This document shows, piece by piece, positions 32,562 through 44,252 of a stretch of DNA of 64,000 nucleotides. The DNA comes from Persicaria tinctoria (taxonomy: Eukaryota; Streptophyta; Magnoliopsida; Caryophyllales; Polygonaceae). Each line of letters starts with the position of its first letter. Position 1 is the first letter of the stretch. The stretch lies in the NCBI GenBank assembly GCA_037127255.1, contig JBANSL010000009.1, positions 38,104,975-38,168,974 of the forward strand, in the 5' to 3' direction. A program made the position numbers and the translations under genes. Under the pieces are notes generated by a model that saw nothing but the letters and a program-made list of their open reading frames with translations, did no database searches and was not told the origin of the DNA.

Positions 32562-33860
32562 TCTACAAACAACAACAAGAAGAAATTCAGTTTATCCAGG
32601 CCTCTTAGACCAGGGTCTAGGGGTCTCATTGTACGTACTGTTTTTTCGACTAAATCGATCAAGAGAGAGTTTCCATATGACTCATACATGTTATAGTGTC
32701 TAAACCAAACAATGCATGACAAAAGGACAAACATGCAAGAACACATATAGCCAAACAAGTAGAAGAATAGAGAAGAAGAGCTCATATAAAAGGATACTAT
32801 CTCGGTTAGCTCAATCTAACCCTCGTCCGCCTTGATAGCCGCTCTCCACCGTCTGCAATCTCTTGTTAAACCCTAAGGTATGTGTAACAAAGTAAGATCT
32901 CGCCTGATCTCCCTCCAGTACCTCTTGGGTCGACCTCTGCTACACCGCAATCGCTCGATAGAAAGAAGATCACATCTGTGTACCGATGCATCCAGAACTC
33001 TCCTACGCACATGCCCAAACCATCTAAGCCTTGAATCTCTCAACTTGTGATTTATACAACAAATTCCTACTTTATCATGGATAATCTTGTTTCTGATTTT
33101 GTCAAGGCGCACGAGTGTGTCCGCACATCCATATGAACATCCTCATCTTAGCTACCATAAGACTTTGTTCTTGTATGTTCATTGTCGCCCAACGCTCTAC
33201 TCTGTACAACATAGCAGGCCTCGCCACTACATTGTAAAATTTACCTTTAGTTTCAAAAGCACTTTCTTATCACATAAGTCGCATGAGGCCGCCCTCGATC
33301 CATTTCTGCCATCCCCTCTAAATCCAGTGCTTAATATCTTTGTCAACTCTTCCATCACTCTGCAACATCAATCATAGATACTTGAAATTATCCTTCATAG
33401 GAATCTGTACGTCTCCCTTATAGCATCAAATCTTCAGTCATCATTTCCGTCCCTTTGAAGTTGAAGTTCATTTGTTCTTTTAGTCATACTCATTCTAAAT
33501 CCCCGGACTTCAAGTGTCTTTCTCCAAAATTCCAATTTGTTGATTTCCTTCTCTTGTTTCATCTACCAAGATAATATCATCCACGAAAAGCATACACCAT
33601 GAAATCTCTTCTTGAATAGGTCTCGAGATCACATCAATACCCAGTAAAAAGGAAAGGGCTTAGAATCAAACCTTGGTGTATATATGTCTACCTGCACTGG
33701 GAAGTAGTTGGTGTCTCCCGTGGGTGTCCCAACACTCGTCAAAGTGCTATCATACGTATCTCTAATGATTCTAATGTAGTTTTAAACACTTCTCCAACGT
33801 GTAAACATTCCCAAATAAGTTTTATTGGGACTCTATCGTATGCTTTCTCCAAGTATAAAA
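32562..33860 (-). pseudogene. RTE-clade LINE remnant
   Basis: The minus strand shows, with many frameshifts, EKAYDRVP and LFVDDIIL-type RT motifs (33870-33540) and then the RTE C-terminal segment RLRWFGHVRRR...RCSRGRPKRYW (33112-32873). The tail ends in GTTGTT-type repeats near 32570, usual for RTE. It lacks the endonuclease and the first RT part and is long dead. Confidence 0.8.
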
Positions 33861-34119
33861 ATACCACTTACAAAAAACTCTATGTTTCCAAAATGATTCA
33901 AAATTAAATCACTTGGCATGACACCATAGCTATTAATTCTATTTTATTAGAATGTTTCTTAAAAATTATATTTTTAGTATTCCAGTTTAGGAAATATTCT
34001 CTGCCAACTTATTCATTTAAAAAATATTTTTCTAAGTTAATTAAATAGAAATTTTTTTCTAAATCGAGACTCTCAACATGTACATATACCATTTGCAACA
34101 TAGGCTAGAAAAATCATTA
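33861..34119. other. Non-coding, nothing recognised
   Basis: AT-rich filler between the LINE remnant and the Stowaway MITE. Confidence 0.6.
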
Positions 34120-34360
34120 CTCCTTCCGTCTCAAAATACATGTCGTTTGACTTTATAACATGCTTTTTAAGGAGCTAAAAACTATATAAAATATTAATTT
34201 TTTTATTAATTTAAATATAATATTATAGATATTGATAAATAATTATTATTATATTATTTTTAAAAATTAATAATAAAAAAGTAAATATTTTATATACTTT
34301 TTAGCTCATTAAAAAAACGTGTTAAAAAGTCAAACAACGTGTATTTTAAGACGGAGGTAG
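34120..34360. mobile_element. Stowaway MITE
   Basis: 241 bp with terminal inverted repeats CTCCTTCCGTCTCAAAATAC and (reverse of the right end) CTACCTCCGTCTTAAAATAC, flanked by TA on both sides (34118-34119, 34361-34362). AT-rich filling, no coding capacity. A Tc1/mariner transposase would have moved it. Confidence 0.88.
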
Positions 34361-35133
34361 TATTATCTTACTTATCAACTCAGTTAAACCTCGCTTAAAG
34401 TATAATCTAGGGCGTGCTCGGCGGGGGATTAATGGGGTTGTTGGGTTTTTTTTAAAAAGCGACAACACAGGTGCATGTGTTTGGTAAGGGGTCGCCGGAG
34501 GTGGGAGATGAAGAAGGTGGAGATTATATGGGGTTATTTCGCTCCAGAATCCCACCCTCCTCAATGAAGATTTTCGAGGTCGTCCATCCCAACAACCCCA
34601 TATGTGACACCCTTGCCCCTGGCAGCTCCAAGCTTCTTCTCCTCGACAAACACATCCAACCCCACTGCTTATACTCGAAAAACAATCGGTGCAAACGTAT
34701 TCTCTGCAATTCCTTCAATTTTGGTGAATTTCGTTCCGAGATTGTTCAATTACTTCAATTTAACGATTGTGGGGTGCCTCCATTGAAGATCTGCTTCTCT
34801 CAAACCCTATTCTCTGCAACTCATGCACCTCCGCTTCGATTCGTGCAATCGTCTGGTGTTCTATTCGAAATTCGATATTGCTGAAGACATCAATGACTCT
34901 AATTTTCCGAATCAGCGAACCGATGGATCAAATTACAGAGGAAACTCAAGATTGTTGAAGACATCGAAGACTCTAATCAGCCTACCTCACAGCTGCGGGA
35001 CCGCAGGAGAAGCCGAAATCGAGGTCTTGACCAGCGTCATCTCGTTCAGCAAGTCAGCGGGGCTAAAAAGCGGAAGGTCGAAGGTGGAGGTGGTGAACAA
35101 GAGGAAGATAGAAGACGATGAACACTTGCTGCC
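34361..35133. other. Unrecognised region left of element G
   Basis: It starts with the repeat CTTACTTATCAACTCAGTT (34369-34387), found again at 43625-43643. Several overlapping short frames occur, none with recognisable similarity. The stretch 34404-34500 is G-rich and includes GTGTTTGGTAAGGGG, a style common at ends of non-autonomous DNA elements. Confidence 0.4.
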
Positions 35134-35581
35134 TATATCTATTATTTAGTGTTTTAATATTTTAGTTGATATTCTATTATTTTAGGAAAATAGATATATC
35201 TTTTATTTTAGATAGAATCTAGAAGGTTATTTAAAGGAGAACTCTTTGTCATTGAAAGGTACGTTCAATATTATTCAGAAGCTTTTGCTCAAACCCTAAG
35301 TCAAGTTCCTCTTGCGTTCTTGCTCTTACGATTGCGATTTCAATCCGTTTGTGCTGATTTGTCTCTCTGGTTATCTGTCTTGCGAAGTAGGTGAATCTGT
35401 CGTATTTGAACCCCATATCTTTACTTTCGTTGAATCTGTCGTATTTTTAACATCAGTTTTTGTCCGAAAACTGATTTCTTTGAGTCTTCTATTATCAGCC
35501 TGAAATCCAACCGACGTCTAATCTTCTGTTTGTGTTTGTTTTCGGGAGCCTTCGTTGGAACGATCAGACAACCCCGCATCA
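35134..35581 (+). repeat. 5' LTR of G
   Basis: Matches 40413-41163 from TATATCTA to CCCCGCATCA, apart from an internal deletion after TCTGTCTTGCGAAGTA. The left border is approximate. Confidence 0.85.
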
Positions 35582-35583
35582 AG

Positions 35584-35597
35584 TGGCATCAGAGCGA
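35584..35597 (+). other. Primer binding site of G
   Basis: TGGCATCAGAGCGA, a variant of the initiator-Met site (TGGTATCAGAGC) with one change, two bases after the LTR end. Confidence 0.75.
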
Positions 35598-36214
35598 GGT
35601 TCCAACTTTGGCTTGTGTCAACCTTTTCGGTAAGTTCTGAACAATTCTCGCTAGGGCTTCTATGTTGTGTTTGTGTCTGCTTTTGGTTGCGCCTGTTGAA
35701 CTGTTTTCGCAATTATGTCAGCCAAACCCTAAAAGCTTGTTCTTTTCTTTTGCCCCAAAAAAAAAATCTTTTCGGCATTGCTGTAAAAAAAATCGCGCTG
35801 GAAAAATTAGTCATGTTATAAAGGCCCGCGATTAAAAGTGCGTTGGAAAAAACAGTCTTGAAATAAAGGCATGCACTAGAAAGCTAAAAGTTCAGAAATT
35901 GCAACCATCTACAGATCATAGGCATTGATACGTTAGTGATGGTGGGATTTTCTCAGGCTACTACTTTGAGTCTTACCTACCCTAAAGCCCCAACCTTTTC
36001 TTTGCTTTTGAGTCTTCTTTTAAATTTTTTTGGGTTTCTAATCTCTGTTTGAAGAACAGATTCTCACAAGACAGATTGAGATGACAGACGCCACAAATTG
36101 AGTGAAGAGCGAAACACTTGCGAGGAGTTTTTCAGTTTTTCACTAACTTTAACACGTTTGCTTGTGTGTTTTCTGTTGTGATGTCTAACTTGGTGGAACA
36201 ATTTAGTAAGAGAC

Positions 36215-36934
36215 ATGAGAAGGACTTTAGAGGCGCCTGTGTCCACTTGGGCATACATGAAGGTTCTGCTGAGAGCTCAGTTTGTGCCCCCGCACTACAT
36301 CCGGGATCTGAAACATTGCCTGAATACTCTCCATCAAGGTTCCATAACCGTAGAGGAGGTCTACACTACTATGCAGGCAGCCATGGCTAAGTGTGACATC
36401 CGGGAGGAAGAGGAGGATACCATATCGCGATACTTGGGAATTCTGAACCCTCCTTTGGATCGCGAGATCGACTACTATTCTTGTGAAACCATGATGCGGT
36501 TGCTTCACCTGACAGTAAAGGTGGAAAGGAAGATGCGATTCCAATCGACATCCAGCTGGACAGGCCAAGGCCAAAATTGGCGAAACCCTGGTAAGGAGCA
36601 GCAAGCCACGACGAACAGGGGCCAGAAGACACCTTTCGCGACCGCGACGAGCTCCAGGGTCCCGGTACCGTCGATTCCATCATTGCCAACAACTTCATTG
36701 GGTAAACCTGGTTATTCAAAGGGCAATACTCCTAACCCTAATGCTAGAACTTTGGATATTGTCTTTTATAAATGTCATGGTAGAGGTCATATGGCTAGGG
36801 ATTGTCATAATCAACGTGTTTTGGTTATAAATCACTTAGGTCAATATGAATCTGAATCTGACAATGATGAACCTGAAGTTGAAGCTTATAACTTGCCTGA
36901 ATTTGATCTAGCTGAGTTTGATAATGAACAATGA
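36215..36934 (+). pseudogene. Element G gag
   Basis: Ty3/gypsy gag segment (LRAQFVPPHYIRDL, VEEVYTTM, ISRYLGILNP) and a zinc knuckle in which the first Cys is lost (FYKCHGRGHMARDC). The N-terminal part upstream (36118-36215) is out of frame. It ends in an acidic tail. Confidence 0.85.
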
Positions 36935-36940
36935 GATTGC

Positions 36941-37390
36941 TTGCTTGTTAGAAGAGTTTTACATTCTAAGTCTATTGTTTATAATGATAATCAGCGTGAA
37001 ACTCTTTTCTATACTCAATTTCGTGTTCAGGGCAAAGTTTGTCGGGTTATTATTGATGGTGGTAGCTGGTGCAATCGTGCTAGTACTGAAATGGTGTCTA
37101 AATTGAAACTAACTACTTTGTGTCACCCTAGTCCTTATAAATTGCAATGGATGAATGAAAGTGGTGAAGTTAGGGTTGATAGACAAGTTAATGTGCATGT
37201 TTCCTTGGGCTTATATGATGACACCATTCTTTGTGATGTAGTTCCTATTACGGCTAGCCATATTCTGCTAGGTTGCCCTTGGCAATTTGATCACAAGGTT
37301 ATTCATGATGGGTTTACTAACTGTTACTCCTTTTATTTTAAGGGAAAAAAATCATCTTTAGACCATGACGCCTTCGCAAGTTGCAGATGA
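36941..37390 (+). pseudogene. Element G protease
   Basis: Contains VIIDGGSWCNRAS, an aspartic protease active site of the DGGS type, and ILLGCPWQFDH downstream. It follows gag by a frame change. Confidence 0.82.
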
Positions 37391-37629
37391 GTTGGAGAAA
37401 GCTAGGAAGAAGAGGGAGGCGGAGGCATCAGGAAAACCGATGTCTGAGAAGGCTACAACATCTGTAGAAACACTGATGTCAAAAGGTCCTGAGACGACTG
37501 CAGTAAGTTTACTGATGTCAAAAACTGAACTGTACTCCGAGGTAATAAGTTCTTATTACACTCTTATGCTTTTGTGTAAAGATCTATGCTTGCTTCTGAT
37601 GATGTTAAGGAACAATTATCTCCAAGAAT

Positions 37630-38520
37630 TAAGGATTTGTTAGAGGAATTCAAGGATATCACTCCCGTGAGATGCATGTAGGTTTACCACCTCTTAGGAG
37701 TATTCAACATCAAATTGATTTTATGTCTGGTTCCTCTTTGCCTAACCCCCCTGCCTATAGAACCAAACCTCAAGAAGATGGATCTTGGAGAATGTGTGTT
37801 GATTGTAGGGCTATTAATAATATCAATGTGAAGTATAGGCACCCCATCCCTAGGCTAGATGATATGCTTGATGAATTATATGGTGCTACTTTATTTTCTA
37901 AAATTGATTTAAGAAGTGGTTACCATCAAATTCGGATGAGAGAGGGGGATGAAAACATCTTTTAAGACTAAACGTGGTTTATATGAATGGTTGGTTATGT
38001 CTTTTGGTATGACTAATGTGCCTAGTACTTTTATGAGATTGATGAACAATGTTCTTAGAAAGCTAATTGGGAAATTTTTTGCTGTATATTTTGATGGCAT
38101 TCTTATTTACAGCAAATCCCTGGAAGATCACGAAACTCGCTTAAGGGAAGTTCTCTCAACTCTTCGTGTTGAGAACTTGTTTATTAATTTGAAGAAATGT
38201 GAGTGTTGTTCTGATAGTGTCACTTTCCTTGGTTTTGTAGTTAGTTCAAGAGGATTTCAAGTCGACCAAGGGAAGATTCAGGCCATCCAGGAGTGTCCGA
38301 AACCTACAAGTGTTGGCGAGATGAGGAGTTTCCATGGCTTGGCAACGTTCTATCGGCGGTTCGTTAAGGATTTCAGCACCATCGTCGCGCCATTGACGAA
38401 GTTGACCAAGAAGGGTAAACGCTTCATTTGGGGAGCGCCCCAGGAGAAGGCATTTACCACCCTTAAGGCCAAACTAACGCATGCTCCACGTACTACTGGT
38501 CTTGCCGGATTTCAACCAAC
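37630..38520 (+). pseudogene. Element G reverse transcriptase, catalytic residue lost
   Basis: Frames covering [20 protein letters not shown] and [12 protein letters not shown]. About 30 codons before WRMCVDCR are missing, and there is a frameshift near 37950. The catalytic motif reads YFDG (38085-38096) in place of YFDD, so it cannot polymerise. Confidence 0.9.
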
Positions 38521-38882
38521 CTTTTGAAGTTGAGTGCGATGCAAGCGGGATTGGAATTGGAGGAGTTCTCATGCAAGAAGGTAAGCATATTGCCTTCTTT
38601 TCTGAAAAATTGAAGGGTGCTTGTCTTAATTACTCTACTTATGATAAGGAGTTGTATGCTTTGTTTAGAGTTCTTAAGATATGGTTTCACTACCTTTGGC
38701 CTAGAGAATTTGTGCTTAGAACTGATCATGAGTCCTTGAGGTACTTTAGGAGTCAAGATAAGCTGGATCGTAGGCATGGTAGGTGGATGGAATTTATAGA
38801 AACCTTCTCATATGTGATTCAATATAAGAAGGGAAAGGACAATGTAGTGGCCATGCTTTATCTAGGCGTCATAGCTTGTTGA
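38481..38882 (+). pseudogene. Element G RNase H
   Basis: [28 protein letters not shown] and RTDHESLRY are visible. The end is frameshifted within [10 protein letters not shown], where an ALSRR motif is expected. Confidence 0.85.
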
Positions 38883-40321
38883 CTACATTAGATTCTCGGG
38901 TTTTAGGCTTTGTATACATTAAGGATCTATATGTAAATGACAGTGATTTTGGGGGGACCTATAGGACTTGTAAATCGAAAGGTTCATTAGATAAATTCTA
39001 TTTGTTTGATGGATTTTTATTTCGGGTTGATAAGGTTTGCATTCCTAGATGTTCTTTGAGGTTACTTCTTGTGGAGGAAAGACATAGAGGTGGTTTAATG
39101 GGATATTTTGGGAGAGATAAAACCTATCATACATTACATAGTCATTTCTATTGGTCTCACATGCTTAAGGATGTCAAAAATTTTGTGAAAAGGTTCTTCG
39201 ATTGTTTGAGGGCCAAGTCTAAGTTGAAGCCACATGGTCTATATACCCCTTTGTCGGTTCCTAGTGCTCCTTGGGAAGATATTAGCATGGACTTTATAGT
39301 AGGTTTGTCAGGGACTAAGAAGGGGAGAGATTCAATATTTGTGGTTGTAGATAGATTCTCTAAGATGGCTCATTTTGTTGCTTACCATAAGACCGATGAC
39401 GCTTCTAATGTTGCTAGTCTTTTCTTTCGGAAAGTCGTTAGGTTGTATGGTTTGCCGAAGACTATAATGAGTGATAGGGATACTAAGTTTTTAAGCCACT
39501 TTTGGAGAACTCTTTGGGCTAAACTAGGTACTAAGTTGCTCTTTTCTACTTCTAGTCACCCCCAAACAGATGGCCAAACGGAGGTTATTAATCGTACCCT
39601 AGGCACCATTCTTAGAGCTGTCATTAAGAAGAATTTAAAGTCATGGGAAGATACATTGCCAAATGTAGAATTTGCATATAATAGGACTTTGCATTCCTCA
39701 AGTGGTTATACTCTTTTTGTTTATAGTCTTAATTCGCTAACCCCTTTTGATCTTACTTCATATCCTATGAGAGAAAAAGAAAGCTTTGAAGCAGGTAAGC
39801 TGATTGAGTTCGTTAAGGAGCTCCATGAGAAGACCAAGCAATGCCTCGAGGGAAAGGCCACCAGTACGACGGCTACCAAGAAGATATGGCGTAAGAAGGT
39901 GACCTTTGAGGAAAGAGACCTCGTATGGGTGCACCTAAGGAAAGACCACTTCCCAGATCAGCGGAAGTCTAAGTTGCCGCCTCGTGGTGAGGGACCTTTC
40001 AAGGTTTTGAAGAAGGTGGGCGACAATGCTTATCAGCTTGAGCTTCCCGACGACTATGGAGTCAGCTCAACATTCAATGTTGCTGACTTAAGCCCCTATC
40101 CGATGGGAGAAGACAAAGAGGATTCGAGGTTGAATCCTTCCCTAGAAGGGGAGGATGATGCAGGAGCACTCGAAGCACCCGCCTTATCAACCAGACCAGT
40201 GACTCGGAGTCAAGCCAAACTGATCGCTGGCAAACTCACCGGCTTGGTATACTACATGGGGAGACAAGCCAACACGTCGAGTGTCGGAGACCTAGGGCCA
40301 GGACCTAGGGCCAGGCCCTAA
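38876..40321 (+). pseudogene. Element G integrase with CRM-type C-terminus
   Basis: 481 codons open. The zinc finger is damaged (RHRGGLMGYFG and FFDC lack one His and one Cys). The core keeps D in MDFIVGLSG, D in MSDRDTKF and E in GQTEVINR. The tail has FNVADLSPY and RPVTRSQAKL, as in element B. The frame is open, but the missing zinc-binding residues argue it is inactive. Confidence 0.87.
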
Positions 40322-40412
40322 GGCCATACTTGTTAGCAGATCGGAAGGCCTGTCGTCGATTCCAGAGGGCGTGACGGATTCTGAATCTGAAGAATGTGAA
40401 GGAAATTTTATC

Positions 40413-41163
40413 TATATCTAATATTTAGTGTTTTAATATTTTAGTTGATATTCTATTATTTTAGGAAAATAGATATATCTTTTATTTTAGATAGAATCTA
40501 GAAAGTTATTTAAAGGAGAACTCTTTGTAACCAATCACAAGTTGGTGTAGTGGTTGTGGGACTACATCCCATGCCAAGAGGTTCGAAGTTCGAATCCCCT
40601 TGGAAACATGGAGTCACTTGTGAGTGGGAGGGTCAACCCCTTAAATGTGTCATACTGTACCCGATCCAGATGTAGAGCGACTGAGTCGATCGAACTGGAC
40701 TAAGATCAAAAAAAAAAAAACTCTTTGTCATTGAAAGGTACATTCAATAGTATTCAGAAGCTTTTGTTGAAACCCTAAGTCAAGTTCCTCTTGTGTTCTT
40801 ACTCGTACGATTGCGATTTCAATCTGTTTGTGCCGATTTGTTTCTCTGGTTATCTGTCTCGCGGAGTAAGTGATCCAAGGAGAAAGTCCACGTCCTCTTG
40901 ATCCAAGACGGGCTTGAATCAAGTTGTAGAAGGAGGTCTTTTGATCAGGGACTTGTGCCGACGAGTGGTTTAATCTCTTATGTATAAGTATTCCGGCCAA
41001 CTGATTGTCTTTGAACCCCATATCTTTACTTTCGTTGAATCTGACATATTTTTAAAATCAGTTGAGTCTTCTATTATCAGTTCGAAATCCAACCGACGTC
41101 TAATCTTCTGTTTGTGTTTGTTTTCGGGAGCCTTCATTGGAACGATCAGACAACCCTGCATCA
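40413..41163 (+). repeat. 3' LTR of G, with SINE insertion
   Basis: Matches the 5' LTR, ends CCCTGCATCA, and contains the SINE at 40529-40718. The bases after it (ATCCA) have no clear partner at the left end, whose border is blurred. Confidence 0.85.
40529..40718 (+). mobile_element. tRNA-derived SINE with 10-bp target duplication
   Basis: A-box-like TGGTGTAGTGG at 40543, B-box-like AGTTCGAATCC at 40587, and a poly(A) end. The flanks AACTCTTTGT at 40519-40528 and 40719-40728 are a perfect duplication, and the LTR continues across. A Pol III-transcribed element moved by LINE enzymes. The tRNA-like head does not fold as a real tRNA gene with an acceptor stem, so no tRNA is called. Confidence 0.9.
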
Positions 41164-41490
41164 ATCCATCTCCATGGCCATTCCCACCTCAATTGTCATC
41201 GATGTCGACTTCTTCTCCAAGATTGGTGTGTGTTGCGTTGACAACTATTTGTGGGATTTGGAGCTCTTTATATTCTTCGGCAGTTCAAAGAGAAGGGAAA
41301 GGTTCTGCATGAGGGAAAGAGAGAAGGGCGTGAATTGGGGTGGGGTGGGGTAGGGTGTAATTTAATTTAACTATAGGGGTACTTTTATGGGTTATTTTGC
41401 CAACTAACACATTATAAATATCTAATTAACTAACTAGCATCCAAACAAAATGAATTAACTAACCTAGCACCCTTCCCAATTTACCTATCA
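41164..41490. other. Non-coding, nothing recognised
   Basis: Starts at the end of element G. Contains GGGGTGGGGTGGGGTAGGG near 41336-41355. Confidence 0.5.
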
Positions 41491-41590
41491 AGGTCAACGC
41501 CGGTCAATGTTGACCGTTGACCGGTCAATGCGGTCAATGTTGACCGTTGACCGGTCAACGCGGTCAACGTTGCGCGTTGACCGGTCAACA
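41491..41590. repeat. Three 30-bp tandem palindromic W-box units
   Basis: Units at 41501-41530, 41531-41560 and 41561-41590, preceded by a partial copy. Each contains CGGTCAA-NN-TTG.. and TTGACCGGTCAA, so TTGAC (the WRKY W-box core) occurs many times on both strands. Third unit slightly diverged (GCGCG). Confidence 0.85.
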
Positions 41591-41610
41591 GTTTTTTTTT
41601 TTTTTTTTTT

Positions 41611-42655
41611 TAATATTAATGATGATGCCATTTTTTGTTGTATTGATGTCATTTTTTTTACATTTTATTTTCACTTTGATGTCACTTTTCTAATAAAATG
41701 GTTTGATGTCACTTTTTTAATATCACTTTTTTCAAATCTTGTTGATATTTTTTTGTTTACTGTGATGCCACATTGACCATTGATGCCATTTTTTTACCTT
41801 TGACTACTGATGACACTTTTTTGACATCAATTTTTTTATGCCATTTTTTCATAGTGTTTTGATGCCAAATTTTTAATTACATTTTTTTTCTTTAATGTGA
41901 TGCCACTTTTTAAAGTAGCGTTTTTGATGTTATGTGATGCTACTTTTTTTAAACTTTGATGACACTTTTTTATGTCAATGTTTTGATGATATGTTTTTTT
42001 TACCATGATGTCATATTTTTTCAAAGTGGTATTTTGATGACATTTTTTTCTTTTAATGTGATGCAAGTTTTTCAAATTAGTGTTTTGATACCATTTTTAT
42101 AATGTAATTATTTTATCTCACTTTTTTTAACCAAATCGTTTGATGCCATATTTTTTTTCAAGGTACTGATTTCGTGGTGACATATTTTTTCAAGGTAATG
42201 TTTAGATGACATTTTATTATTTAATGCGATGCAACTTTTTCAAAGCAGTGTTTTGATGCCATTTTTCTAGTGTAATTATTTGATGATATTTTTTTAATCA
42301 AATCGTTTGATTTTATAATAAAATGGATTGATGGCACTTTTTTAATGCCACTTTTTTCAAATCTTGCTGATATTTTTTTGTTTACTGTGATGCCGCATTG
42401 ACCATTGATGCCATTTTTTTTACCGTTGACTACTGATGACACTTTTTTGATATCAATTTTTTGATGATTTTTTTTTCCCTGATGTCATATTTTTTCAATG
42501 TAATGTTTTCGTGATGCCATATTTTTTCAAGGTAACGTTTTGATGACAATTTTTTCTTTAATGTAATGCAACTTTTTCAATGTAATGCAATATTTTTTCT
42601 TTAATGTAATGCAATTTTTTCTTTAATATAATGCAACTTTTTCATATTTATGGGT
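41611..42655. repeat. T-rich degenerate array of TGATGYCAYTTTTTT units
   Basis: About 1 kb of imperfect 15-30-bp units, TGATG(C/T)CA followed by T runs. Two about 127-bp blocks (41702-41830 and 42329-42455) are close copies, so part of the array grew by segmental duplication. No coding potential. Confidence 0.8.
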
Positions 42656-42719
42656 TAATTTTTGTAATTTTACAGAAACTACTATTTATGGGTGAATTTT
42701 TGTAATTTTGTAAAAAGTC

Positions 42720-43230
42720 CTTCTTCAACCTCTGATTGCTCTTCGACGTACAGCTCCTGCGCGCGCCGGCCGCCGCTCGTCGATCCTCGCTCCGGCCATC
42801 GCTCCTGGAACCCTCGCCCGATCGACCTCGCTCGCCAGATCCGGCCGCCTCTCGCCAGATCTGGCCTCCTTGGCCACCAATTCCGGCCGCTCGCCAGATC
42901 CGATCGACCTCGCTCGCCAGATCCGGCCGCCGCTCCTGGAACCCTCGCCAGATCCGGCGCTCCCTCACCAGATCCGCCCTCCTTGGCCACCAATTCCGGC
43001 CATCCCGAGCCCAAATCCCGCCTATCCGACACCCAGCCCCCACCGACGAACTCGCAAACTCCCTCCTGTCCGCCCTCCTTGGCCACCAATTTCGGCCATT
43101 CCGAGCCCAAATCCCGCCAATCCGGCACCCAACCCCCACCGACGAAGCCTCGCAGACTCCCTCCCGTCCTTGCAACTGCCCATTCCGGCCGCCTCTCACC
43201 ACGACAATTTCTCTGGGAGAAGCACTGCTA
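42720..43230. repeat. GC-rich internally repeated block
   Basis: Repeats of CGCTCGCCAGATCCGGCCGCC-like words and a longer repeat around GGCCACCAATTCCGGCCAT (two to three times). Open in several frames on both strands because of the composition, so no gene is called. Confidence 0.6.
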
Positions 43231-44252
43231 AGGGGCTAATAACTTGTTAATTGGGTGTTAGACCGGCTAATTATAAAAGTTAGTATGCTATTAACTTAAT
43301 TAAATTAGGAAAGGGTGATATTTTAACAAATTTTCTCTACTTTTATCCTGCTCTAAAATGAAAATTTTACCCTACTCTAAAGAGTAGACCCCAAAAAATA
43401 AAGGCCATTTTTGTCTTAATAGGGTTAAAAGAAAAAAAAACCTCTATTAACCAAACACTCTACCATGTTATTTTTTTTTAAAAAAATCTCCACCTCTTAC
43501 ATCCTCATAACCTATCCAATAATCTCAACCTCTTATAAATCCTTAAAAATAATCTCAACCCCTTCAAAAATAACTCAATGACAAACACAGCCCTGATGGG
43601 GTATGAAAGGAGAAAATTAATATCTTACTTATCAACTCAGTTTAATCTAACTCAGTTTAATCTCGCTTAAAGTAGGATGTAACGGGCTTAAAGTCGGCCA
43701 GAAGGCCCAATACCAGCAGCTACATTGCAATCTTGATCATATACAGCTTCTAAACTTATTAAGTAGATGGCTGACCATATGACCAACGATCGAATCAGAT
43801 TGAAAATGTTTGTTACAAAACAAAGATGTGTGGCTTTAATTTGTTCCAACTCAGTTTTCTCTCTATACTAGCAGAATCAAGTCTAAATACAGCACAAACA
43901 GTAGGTTTTATATACTTATATCGCATTTTGAGTCTTTTTGAGACCTACCATCTAGAAGAACAAGATAAGTTGATTGACCCTATAATCTTTCATCATCAGA
44001 GACTAATTTATCTTCAAGTTTTCATCTGAACATTTGAATACTCACAAATTGAGAAAAGAAATTAAGACAGAAAGAGAATCCCTTCTTTTTCATTTTCAGT
44101 TCAAAGGAGGGTTAGACAACTCACTTGAAGGCTGAATCAACAAAAAAAAAAAACTTCTACAAATTTCATTACAAGCAAAGATGCATGAATACAGAAAATG
44201 ATCTAATAAACATTACACTGTTGCTGAGGCTTTATAGGATAAGGCTGCAATG
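43231..44252. other. Intergenic and 3' flank of the L28 gene
   Basis: AT-rich. Holds the repeat CTTACTTATCAACTCAGTT (43625-43643), found also at 34369. The last 100-200 bases are probably the 3' UTR of the L28 gene. Confidence 0.5.

Larger units (their letters stand above)
35134..41163 (+). mobile_element. Element G: decayed CRM-like Ty3/gypsy element
   Basis: LTR, initiator-Met-like primer site, gag, protease, RT, RNase H, integrase with a CRM-type tail, LTR. The 5' LTR lacks about 130 bp present in the 3' LTR; the 3' LTR holds a SINE. Many lesions in every domain. A sister of element B in domain style. Confidence 0.9.

Noticed and set aside
40529..40620. tRNA gene
   Set aside because: Has A- and B-box-like words but no closed acceptor stem; the poly(A) end and target duplication show a SINE.
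41611..42655. CRISPR-like or telomere-like array
   Set aside because: Units vary in length and sequence, no constant repeat or unique spacers, and the locus is a plant nuclear genome.
42648..43250. Overlapping open frames of 126-184 codons on both strands
   Set aside because: GC-rich repeats open many frames at once; no domain and no splice context.
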